From Opitutia bacterium (lineage in GTDB: Bacteria; Verrucomicrobiota; Verrucomicrobiia; Opitutales; Opitutaceae), in contig JACPIT010000001.1 of assembly GCA_016187945.1 (NCBI GenBank), positions 310,001-374,000 on the forward strand: a stretch of DNA of 64,000 bases. The letters run 5' to 3'. Position 1 is the stretch's first letter, and each line of letters begins with the position of its first letter. Below, piece by piece: positions 29,616-36,270 of this stretch. The translations under genes and the position numbers were made by a program. The notes under the pieces were generated by a model, which ran no database searches, was not told where the DNA came from, and worked only from the letters and a program-made list of their open reading frames with translations.

Positions 29616-31301
29616 ATGACTCAATCGAAAATCGAGAATCGAAAATCGAAAATTCGCGAGGTTCGCGCCCCGCGCGGCCCCGAACGCACCTGCCAGACCT
29701 GGGCCGCCGAGGCCGCATTGCGCATGCTGCAAAACAACCTCGACCCCGAAGTCGCCGAGCGACCGCGCGACCTCGTCGTCTACGGCGGACGCGGCAAAGC
29801 CGCCCGCAACTGGGCGTGCTTCGATGCCATTCTCGCAACGCTGCCGAAGCTCGCGCCCGACGAAACGCTGCTCGTCCAATCCGGTAAACCCGTCGGCGTC
29901 GTGCGCACGCACGTCGACGCCCCGCGCGTGCTCATCGCCAACAGCAACATCGTCCCCGCTTGGGCGACGCAGGAGCGTTTCGACGACTTCGAGCGCCGCG
30001 GCCTCATGATGTTCGGCCAGATGACCGCCGGTTCGTGGATCTACATCGGCACGCAAGGCATCCTCCAAGGCACCTACGAGACCTTCGCCGAGTGCGGCCG
30101 CCAGCATTTCGGCGGATCGCTCGCCGGCCGTCTCTGCGTCACCGGCGGCTGCGGTGGCATGGGCGGCGCGCAACCGCTTGCGATCACGATGGCCGAAGGC
30201 ACCTGCCTCATCGCCGACGTCGACAAGTCGCGCCTCCAAAAACGCGTCCACGACCGCTACCTCGACGAGATCGCGCCGTCGCTCGATGAGGCGATTGATC
30301 GCGCCATGCTTTATTCGGAGCATCGCAAGGCGCTCAGCGTCGGCGTCGTCGCCAACGTCACCGATCTGCTCGAGCGCCTGCTTGCGCGCAAAATCCAGGT
30401 CGACGTGCTCACCGATCAGACTTCGGCGCACGACCCGCTCGTCGGTTACGTGCCGGTCGGCTACGACCTGAAAGCCGCCGCCAAGCTCCGCAAAGCCGAC
30501 CCGAAGAAATACCAGAAACTCTCGCTCGCCTCGATGGCCCGCCACGTGAAGGCGATGCTCAAGCTCCAGCAGCGCGGTGCGAAGACCTTCGATTACGGCA
30601 ACAACCTCCGCCAGCACGCGCTCAACCAAGGCGTGAAGCGCGCGTTCGATTTCCCGGGCTTCGTGCCCGCCTACATCCGCCCGCAATTCTGCCTCGGCCG
30701 CGGACCGTTCCGCTGGGTCGCGCTCTCCGGCGATCCGGCCGACATCGCCGCGACCGACCGCGCGATCATGGAGCTCTTCCCCGAGGACCAGGCGCTGCAC
30801 CGTTGGCTGAAAATGGCCGGCGAGCGCGTCGCGTTCCAAGGCCTGCCCGCGCGCATCTGCTGGCTCGGCCTCGGCGAACGTCACCGCGCCGGTTTGCTCT
30901 TCAACCAAATGGTCGCCGACGGCCGCGTGAAAGCGCCGATCGTCATCGGCCGCGACCACCTCGACTGCGGCTCCGTCGCCAGCCCCAACCGCGAAACCGA
31001 AGCGATGAAGGACGGCTCCGACGCCATCAGCGACTGGGCGATCTTGAACGCGATGGTGAACATCGCGAGCGGCGCGTCGTGGGTGAGTTTTCATCACGGC
31101 GGCGGCGTCGGCATCGGTTACAGTCAGCACGCGGGGCAAGTCATCGTCGCCGACGGAACCGCTGACGCCGCGCGCCGCCTCGAACGCGTGCTCACGAACG
31201 ACCCGATGATGGGCGTCTTCCGTCACGCCGACGCCGGCTACGAGCAAGCGCAAGACTGCGCCGGGCGCCTGAACGTCCCGATCCCGATGAGAAAACTGTA
31301 G
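29616..31301 (+). CDS. hutU: Urocanate hydratase
   Basis: 561 residues, converts urocanate to imidazolone propionate with tightly bound NAD+. Core similarity begins at [15 protein letters not shown] (about residue 14); conserved pieces include [34 protein letters not shown] and [14 protein letters not shown]. The first 13 residues ([13 protein letters not shown]) are the translation of a degenerate A-rich repeat (29620-29659), so the native N-terminus has been replaced or extended by a repeat. The TAG stop codon (29299 plus 2000, i.e. 31299-31301) is formed by the GTAG of a family A repeat. Second gene of the hut operon. Confidence 0.95.
   Translation: MTQSKIENRKSKIREVRAPRGPERTCQTWAAEAALRMLQNNLDPEVAERPRDLVVYGGRGKAARNWACFDAILATLPKLAPDETLLVQSGKPVGVVRTHVDAPRVLIANSNIVPAWATQERFDDFERRGLMMFGQMTAGSWIYIGTQGILQGTYETFAECGRQHFGGSLAGRLCVTGGCGGMGGAQPLAITMAEGTCLIADVDKSRLQKRVHDRYLDEIAPSLDEAIDRAMLYSEHRKALSVGVVANVTDLLERLLARKIQVDVLTDQTSAHDPLVGYVPVGYDLKAAAKLRKADPKKYQKLSLASMARHVKAMLKLQQRGAKTFDYGNNLRQHALNQGVKRAFDFPGFVPAYIRPQFCLGRGPFRWVALSGDPADIAATDRAIMELFPEDQALHRWLKMAGERVAFQGLPARICWLGLGERHRAGLLFNQMVADGRVKAPIVIGRDHLDCGSVASPNRETEAMKDGSDAISDWAILNAMVNIASGASWVSFHHGGGVGIGYSQHAGQVIVADGTADAARRLERVLTNDPMMGVFRHADAGYEQAQDCAGRLNVPIPMRKL
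29620..29659. repeat. Degenerate-word repeat arm inside the start of hutU
   Basis: About four tandem variants of AATCGAAAATCGAG. The same words form inverted arms at 62235-62260 and 62352-62386. Here a single arm is read in frame as the HutU N-terminus. Confidence 0.8.
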
Positions 31302-31364
31302 GAGCGGCTTTACGCCGCGACTGCAACGCACCCGAAGCCATCGCGGCGTAAAGCCGCTCCTACA
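31297..31364. repeat. REP-type inverted pair, family A, overlapping the hutU stop
   Basis: Arms TGTAGGAGCGGCTTTACGCC and the complement ending GCTCCTACA. The TAG at 31299-31301 serves as the hutU stop. Nearly identical to the copy at 358-433. Confidence 0.9.
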
Positions 31365-31385
31365 ACAAACGCGTTTTCTCCAAAC

Positions 31386-32261
31386 ATGCGCCCGATCCCC
31401 CACCTCCTCCCCGCCCAATGGCCCACCGACTTGTCGCGCGCGCGCTTCGCCTCGACGTTTCGCGCCGACAATCCCGATGGCTGCGCGATCGCTCTGCTCG
31501 GCATCCCCGACGATCGCGGCGTGTGGATGAACAACGGCCGCCCCGGCGCCGCGCGCGGTCCGGCCGCGTTCCGCGAAGCGCTCTGCCGTTACGGCGCCGC
31601 CGATCCCGCCGCGGGCGAACTGCCGCGCGTGTTCGACGCCGGCAACGTCGAGGTGTCCGACTCGCTCGAAGAAACGCATCGGCGCGTCACGATCGTCACC
31701 GGCGCTCTGCTCGACGCTGGACTCTTTCCCATCGCCGTCGGCGGCGGACACGATCTCACCTACCCGTTCGTCCGCGCCGTCGCCGCGCGTTTTCCGAAAC
31801 CCGTCGGCGTCTATTTCGATGCGCACCTCGATGTGCGCGAGACGACCGGCTCCGGCATGCCGTTCCGGCGTCTCGTCGAGGATTGCGGCGTGAAGCACCT
31901 CCACGTGCACGGCCTGCGTCCGCTCGTGAACTCGCGCGAGCACTTCGGCTGGTTCGCGTCGCACGGCGGCATCACGCATCCCGATCGCGCGAAGGTCGCG
32001 CTGCCGAAGGCGAAACACCTCTTCGTGAGCTTCGACCTCGACGTGCTCGATGCCGCGCAAGCGCCGGGCGTCAGCGCGTTGAATCCGTCGGGCTGGTCGG
32101 TCGCCGACGCCGAGCGTTGGGTGCGCGCGTGCGGGGCGAACCGCACGGTGCGGTGCTTCGACCTGATGGAACTAAATCCCGCCCACGACGTCGGCGGCCG
32201 CACCGCCCGCATCGCCGCGCACCTGTTCCTGACTTTCCTGCTCGGCTTCGCGAAACGGTGA
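31386..32261 (+). CDS. hutG: Arginase-family formimidoylglutamase-type hydrolase
   Basis: 291 residues, ureohydrolase fold with Mn ligands in GGGHDLTYP, DAHLDVR and SFDLDVLD. Position between hutU and hutI makes formiminoglutamate hydrolysis (to glutamate and formamide) the likely reaction; by motifs alone agmatinase or arginase would be possible. The usual glycine-rich start and C-terminal MELNPAHD are present. CTCC-containing leader, no Shine-Dalgarno. Confidence 0.88.
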   Translation: MRPIPHLLPAQWPTDLSRARFASTFRADNPDGCAIALLGIPDDRGVWMNNGRPGAARGPAAFREALCRYGAADPAAGELPRVFDAGNVEVSDSLEETHRRVTIVTGALLDAGLFPIAVGGGHDLTYPFVRAVAARFPKPVGVYFDAHLDVRETTGSGMPFRRLVEDCGVKHLHVHGLRPLVNSREHFGWFASHGGITHPDRAKVALPKAKHLFVSFDLDVLDAAQAPGVSALNPSGWSVADAERWVRACGANRTVRCFDLMELNPAHDVGGRTARIAAHLFLTFLLGFAKR

Positions 32262-32280
32262 TGCCTATCGTGTCCCGTCT

Positions 32281-32334
32281 GTAGGAGGGCCCGGCTACCG
32301 CCGGGCCGCGGCTCAGCAGGAGCTGAGCCCTCCA
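32281..32334. repeat. Double-hairpin REP element, family F, between hutG and hutI
   Basis: Outer pair GTAGGAGGGC/GCCCTCC encloses two hairpins, GGCCCGGC-TACC-GCCGGGCC and GGCTCAGC-AGGA-GCTGAGCC. A related single arm is found in frame in the tricorn gene at 54321-54348. Confidence 0.8.
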
Positions 32335-32342
32335 TTTTTCCG

Positions 32343-33557
32343 ATGCCCTCCCTTCTCTTCCGCAACGCCCGCCTCCTCACCCTCGCGCTCCCCGGCCAGA
32401 CCGGTCCGCGCCGCGGCAAAGCCCTTCGCGAACTCGGCGTGCTTCCGCACGGCGAGGTGCTCGTCGCCGACGGCAAGATAGCCGCTGTCGCCGAAAAGGT
32501 CGACGCGCCCGCCGACGCCGAATTGATCGACGCGGCCGGGCGCGTGCTGATGCCGGGTTTCGTCGATTGCCACACGCACGCCTGCTGGGCCGGCGACCGC
32601 CTCGACGAGTGGGAGAAGAAACTCAACGGCGTTCCCTATCTCGACATCCTGAAAGCCGGCGGCGGCATCTACGCCACTGTCCGCGCTGTCCGCGAAGCCA
32701 CGCAGAAGCAGCTCGCCGCCTCGTTGCGCGAGCGCCTCACCGAAATGCTCCGCGGCGGCACGACCACCGTCGAGGTGAAGAGCGGCTACGGACTGAACAC
32801 CGAGGCAGAGTTAAAGATGCTCCGCGCCATCCGCCGTGCCGCGAGCGACTGGTCTGGCACCGTCGTCGCCACTGCGCTGCTCGGTCACGCCACCGAAGGC
32901 GATGTCGAGGACTACTCGCGCATGGTCACGAAGGAAATGCTCGCGGAAGTCTCACGCGAATTTCCCGACATCGCCGTCGACGCCTTCTGCGAGAAGGAAG
33001 CCTGGACCGTCGAGGCCTGCGTGCGGTTCTTCGAGAAAGCGCGCAAGCACCACCCGATCCGCGTGCACACCGACCAATTCAATTCGCTCGGGATGATTCC
33101 CGAGGCGATCCGGCTGCACGCGCGCAGCGTCGATCACCTCGAGGCCGCGTCGAAGAACGACCTGACCGCGCTCGCCGAGTCGAACACCTTCGGCGTCGTC
33201 CTGCCGTGCACCGGGCTGCACACCGACCAGCGTTTTGCCAAAGCCGGATTCTTCGCCGATCGCGGCGGCGCGCTCGCGCTCGCGACGAACTGCAATCCCG
33301 GCTCCTCTCCCACGCACTCGATGCCGCTGGCGATCGCGCTTGCGGTGCGCTTCTGCGGTCTGTTGCCGGCGGAGGCGATCGTCGCCGCAACCTACAACCC
33401 TGCGCAACTGCTCGGCTTAACCGACCGCGGCTCGATCGAAGTCGGCAAGCGCGCCGACCTGCTGTTGCTCCGTCACAAAGACGAACGTCAACTCGCCTAC
33501 GAACTCGGCGGGAATCCGGTGGACGTCGTAGTGTGCGGTGGCGCGCGCGTGCAGTAG
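32343..33557 (+). CDS. hutI: Imidazolonepropionase
   Basis: 404 residues, amidohydrolase-superfamily metalloenzyme opening the imidazolone ring to formiminoglutamate. Zn site HTHACWAGDR near residue 80; GGGTTTVEVKSGYGLN; VDHLEAASKNDL; LATNCNPGSSPTHSMP with the conserved Asn-Pro-Gly-Ser block. Length matches the family. Last gene of the hut operon. Leader ends CCATTTTTCCG. Its TAG stop (33555-33557) is provided by the GTAG of the family B repeat that follows. Confidence 0.96.
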   Translation: MPSLLFRNARLLTLALPGQTGPRRGKALRELGVLPHGEVLVADGKIAAVAEKVDAPADAELIDAAGRVLMPGFVDCHTHACWAGDRLDEWEKKLNGVPYLDILKAGGGIYATVRAVREATQKQLAASLRERLTEMLRGGTTTVEVKSGYGLNTEAELKMLRAIRRAASDWSGTVVATALLGHATEGDVEDYSRMVTKEMLAEVSREFPDIAVDAFCEKEAWTVEACVRFFEKARKHHPIRVHTDQFNSLGMIPEAIRLHARSVDHLEAASKNDLTALAESNTFGVVLPCTGLHTDQRFAKAGFFADRGGALALATNCNPGSSPTHSMPLAIALAVRFCGLLPAEAIVAATYNPAQLLGLTDRGSIEVGKRADLLLLRHKDERQLAYELGGNPVDVVVCGGARVQ

Positions 33558-33647
33558 CGCCGGTCTGTGACCGGCGAGTGAGAACTCCGTTTGCAGATCC
33601 CGGCACGCGAGCGCGGCTTCATTTCGCCGGTCACAGACCGGCGCTAC
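33554..33647. repeat. REP-type inverted pair, family B, between convergent hutI and MaoC genes
   Basis: Arms GTAGCGCCGGTCTGTGACC and complement ending GCGCTAC. The left arm supplies the hutI stop; the right arm ends two bases before the stop of the minus-strand MaoC gene. The intergenic space is entirely repeat. Confidence 0.9.
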
Positions 33648-33648
33648 T

Positions 33649-34170
33649 TCAATACCCGGCGGCGTCGTAGGGGCCCTGTCCGCGGCCGTAGATCAGGATC
33701 ATGCGCTCGAACGTGCACACGAGGCGGCCATCGTGGGTCTTCGCCGTCGTGCGCACATGGATGATTCCCTGCCCCGGACGCGATTTCGACTCGCGCTTCT
33801 CGAGCACGGTCGACTCCGCATAAACCGTGTCGCCCGCCAGCACCGGGCCGTGAAACTTCACGTTCTTCCACGCGAGATTCGCGACGATCTTCGAAAATGT
33901 CTTCGTCATCATGCCGGTCATGACCGCGAGCACGTGCGTCGGGTTGATCGGCAGCGGCTGGTGACTCACCTGCGAGTGAAAGCGCAGGTCCGTCAGCGCC
34001 GGCGACTGGTCGAGCGAGCGCAGCGTCTGCTGCATGCTCTCCTCGGCGGTGAACGTCTTGCCCGGACGGTGCTCGTAGGTCTCGCCGACGACAACGTCCT
34101 CGAAAAACAGGCCCATGCGCTCGAGGAAGACTCCCGGCGCGATTTCGATATGCGAGGCGTGACGGTTCAT
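33649..34170 (-). CDS. MaoC-like acyl-CoA hydratase (second of two)
   Basis: 173 residues, hot-dog fold of MaoC/enoyl-CoA hydratase type 2: VGETYEHRPGKTFT, the substrate loop PINPTHVLAVMTGMM and FHGPVLAGDTVYAESTVLEK, typical of this group. The usual catalytic Asp/His pair is replaced around SHQPLPINPTH, so the site may be altered. Paired with another MaoC and a CitE-like lyase on the same strand; that trio recalls mesaconyl-CoA hydratase/beta-methylmalyl-CoA lyase systems. The stop codon abuts a REP arm and a REP also precedes its ATG. Confidence 0.8.
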   Translation of the reverse strand: MNRHASHIEIAPGVFLERMGLFFEDVVVGETYEHRPGKTFTAEESMQQTLRSLDQSPALTDLRFHSQVSHQPLPINPTHVLAVMTGMMTKTFSKIVANLAWKNVKFHGPVLAGDTVYAESTVLEKRESKSRPGQGIIHVRTTAKTHDGRLVCTFERMILIYGRGQGPYDAAGY

Positions 34171-34171
34171 A

Positions 34172-34282
34172 GTAGCGCCGGTCTGTGACCGGCGTTGGAT
34201 CGATTGGAGCGGAGTTTGAAGTGAAGCACGCGAGTGATGTTCGTAGCCGACGTTGGGCAGGGCAGTCGGAGACTGGCCCTAC
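34172..34282. repeat. REP-type repeats between two MaoC genes
   Basis: A clean family B hairpin at 34172-34194 (GTAGCGCCGGTCTGTGACC) and a second diverged arm at about 34255-34282 ending GGCCCTAC, one base before the neighbouring stop codon. Confidence 0.7.
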
Positions 34283-34804
34283 TTAGTAATTCAATCGCGT
34301 GAAGTCGTCGTGCCCTTGGCGCGCGGTCAACGCGTCCCAGACGAGCACGGCGACGACCTCGCCCCGCTGATTCATGCCGTGCGTGCGCACCTTCACGCGG
34401 CCGGCGTGCGGAGTGTCGGCGTTGGCGGCGTGTTCGAGGATCTCCGACTCCGCATAGAGCGTGTCGCCGCCGAACGTCGGTTTCGGCAGCGTGATCTCGT
34501 CGAAGCCGAGTAGCTGCACGCGTTTCGCGAACGTCTTCCACGTCATGCCAAGCACGACCTTGGTCGTGAGCGTCGAATCCATCAGGCATTTCTTCCACTC
34601 GCCGTGCGCCGCGAACTGCTCGTCGAAGTGCAGCATCTGCTGGTTCAGCGTGTCGAGGCACTCGTCGCGGCTGTCCTGCTGCGACAGCGTGACGCCGGGG
34701 CGGTGCTTGAACTTCTGCCCGACGGCGAACTGCTCGAAATCGAGCCCGAAGCGCTCGCGGAAGCGTCCCTCGCCGATTTGGACGTAAGCGCTGAAGTCAG
34801 ACAT
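34283..34804 (-). CDS. MaoC-like acyl-CoA hydratase (first of two)
   Basis: 173 residues, hot-dog domain with VGQKFKHRPGVTLSQQDSRDE and PKPTFGGDTLYAESEILEH. Sequence layout mirrors the neighbouring MaoC gene, so the two may form a heteromer like split two-domain hydratases. ATG at 34802-34804 (MSDFSAYV) gives equal length (173) to its partner. It follows the CitE-like gene by 98 bases that hold an inverted repeat, so co-transcription is likely but not certain. Pyrimidine-rich leader (TTCCCTTGTTTCCC). Confidence 0.8.
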   Translation of the reverse strand: MSDFSAYVQIGEGRFRERFGLDFEQFAVGQKFKHRPGVTLSQQDSRDECLDTLNQQMLHFDEQFAAHGEWKKCLMDSTLTTKVVLGMTWKTFAKRVQLLGFDEITLPKPTFGGDTLYAESEILEHAANADTPHAGRVKVRTHGMNQRGEVVAVLVWDALTARQGHDDFTRLNY

Positions 34805-34817
34805 GGGAAACAAGGGA

Positions 34818-34886
34818 ACCACCGAATACACGGAAGACACAGAAACACTCCGGCATTCTTTCTGTGTGTTCCGCGTATTCGGTGGT
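34818..34886. repeat. Inverted repeat of degenerate words (ACCGAATACACGG type)
   Basis: Arms ACCACCGAATACACGGAAGA and TCCGCGTATTCGGTGGT oppose each other over a short loop between the CitE-like and MaoC genes. Confidence 0.8.
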
Positions 34887-34902
34887 GGTCATTGCTGCTT
34901 TC

Positions 34903-35739
34903 TCAGTTTGCCGCCCGCGCGAGCACGCGCTGCGCCGAGCGATACATCGGCACGTCGATCATCCGACCGTCGACGACGGCGACGTGTCCATTCGCCGCTT
35001 CGAACGCCGTCACGATGCGGCGCGCGCGATCGATCTCGGCGGCCGCAGGCTGAAACGCGGCGGCTATCGACGCGCACTGTTTCGGGTGGATGGCGAGCTT
35101 GCCCGAGAAACCGAGCGCGCGCACCCGCGCGCACTCCTCCGTCAGCCCGGCGGCGTTCTCCAGATCGATGAACGGCTGATCGATCGCCCGCACCCCGGCG
35201 GCGGCCGCCGCGTGCACGACCTGCGTGCGCGGCCAGAGCAGCGCATCCCACGTCGGCTCGCCGCCTGTCTCCGCCGACAAATCGAAACCGCCGAACGCGA
35301 GCGCCGCCACCTGCGGCGATGCCGCCGCAATCTCCGCGGCGAAACGCACGCCGAGCACCGTCTCGATCAGGCACACGAGGCGCGGCTCGCCGAAAAGTTT
35401 TCGCGCCGCCTCGTGGACCTCGCGCGCCGATTCGACTTTCGGCAGCACAACCACGTCAAGCCGCAGCGCGGCGGCATTGAGCGCGTCCAGATCGGCGCGG
35501 CCGTGCGGCGCGCGCAGATCGTTCACGCGCAGCGCGGTCACGAACGGCGGCGCGCCCACGCGTCCGTGCTGCTTCAGCCACGCGAGCGTCTCGGCGCGCA
35601 CGCGGTCCTTGTCCGATGCGGGCACGGCGTCTTCCCAATCGATGATGATGCCGTCGGCACCGCTCGCGGGAACCTTCTCGAAGCGATCGGGCCGCGTGCC
35701 GGGGGTGAACAGCAGCGATGTGAGCCGGGGGTGCGACAT
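34903..35739 (-). CDS. CitE/HpcH-type acyl-CoA lyase or thioesterase
   Basis: 278 residues, TIM barrel of the CitE/malyl-CoA lyase family: LLFTPGTRPDRFEK, DGIIIDWEDAV, LPKVESAREV, CLIETVLGV with the Mg-binding Glu, FGGFDLSAE with the Mg-binding Asp, and AIHPKQ. With two MaoC hydratases downstream it most likely acts on beta-methylmalyl-CoA or malyl-CoA; malyl-CoA thioesterase is an alternative. ATG at 35737-35739 chosen over a GTG three codons upstream. Likely first gene of a three-gene operon. Confidence 0.87.
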   Translation of the reverse strand: MSHPRLTSLLFTPGTRPDRFEKVPASGADGIIIDWEDAVPASDKDRVRAETLAWLKQHGRVGAPPFVTALRVNDLRAPHGRADLDALNAAALRLDVVVLPKVESAREVHEAARKLFGEPRLVCLIETVLGVRFAAEIAAASPQVAALAFGGFDLSAETGGEPTWDALLWPRTQVVHAAAAAGVRAIDQPFIDLENAAGLTEECARVRALGFSGKLAIHPKQCASIAAAFQPAAAEIDRARRIVTAFEAANGHVAVVDGRMIDVPMYRSAQRVLARAAN

Positions 35740-35773
35740 CGCCGCCACTGAAGTCGTTTTCTCCGGCCGAGGG

Positions 35774-35807
35774 AAACAAAAACCGGCCGCTCAGCCCGCC
35801 GGCCGCC
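35774..35807 (-). terminator. Possible intrinsic terminator over the end of the response regulator gene
   Basis: Minus-strand CGGCCG arms about 10 bases apart are followed by TTTTTGTTT. The hairpin spans the stop codon of the receiver gene. The stem is short, so support is moderate. Confidence 0.55.
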
Positions 35808-36270
35808 CGGCGAACTTGTCCACCGCGAATCGCGCGCCGTCCGTCGCCGCGACCGGACCGAAGCCCGAGCGATGCGTCTCGATCAACTCGGCGAGCGCGT
35901 CCGATGCCGGCGGTTTCACGAGATAGTGCAGCGCGCCGAGTTCGCGCGAGCGCTGCAAGTCGCGCGATTCGGCCGACGACGTCAGCACGATCACCGGCAC
36001 GCCCGGCAGCTCGGGTTGCTCCGCGATCCAGGCGAGCACCTCGTGGCCGCTGCGCCGGGGCAGCTTCAGATCGAGAAAGACGAGCGACGGCCAGGGATAC
36101 AGCGCGCGATCGACATAGCGACCGGCGCCCGCGAGATACTCGATCGCTTCCTGTCCGTCGGCCACGACCTGCAACGGATGACTCAAGCCCGCACGCCGAA
36201 AGGCGCGCCGAAAAATAAAAACATCGTCCTCGTTATCCTCAACGAGCAGCAGCGGGGCGAAGGAGTTCAT
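35791..36270 (-). CDS. Single-domain response regulator (Rcp1-like receiver)
   Basis: 159 residues, one REC domain: acidic pocket EDNEDD near the N-terminus, phospho-Asp in LVFLDLKLPRRSG, Thr/Ser in VIVLTSSAE and Lys in YLVKPP. Such stand-alone receivers typically take phosphate from hybrid multi-sensor kinases. Its start lies 32 bases inside the preceding kinase gene, so the two are almost certainly co-translated partners. ATG at 36268-36270. The C-terminal tail after the REC domain is short and unstructured. Confidence 0.92.
   Translation of the reverse strand: MNSFAPLLLVEDNEDDVFIFRRAFRRAGLSHPLQVVADGQEAIEYLAGAGRYVDRALYPWPSLVFLDLKLPRRSGHEVLAWIAEQPELPGVPVIVLTSSAESRDLQRSRELGALHYLVKPPASDALAELIETHRSGFGPVAATDGARFAVDKFAGRPAG

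Noticed and set aside
27562-29617. Long minus-strand open frame spanning hpf and hutH
   Set aside because: The frame is antisense to two clear genes and an intrinsic terminator.
29502-32060. An 852-codon minus-strand open frame across hutU and hutG
   Set aside because: It is opposite to two unmistakable hut genes and shows only charged low-complexity sequence.
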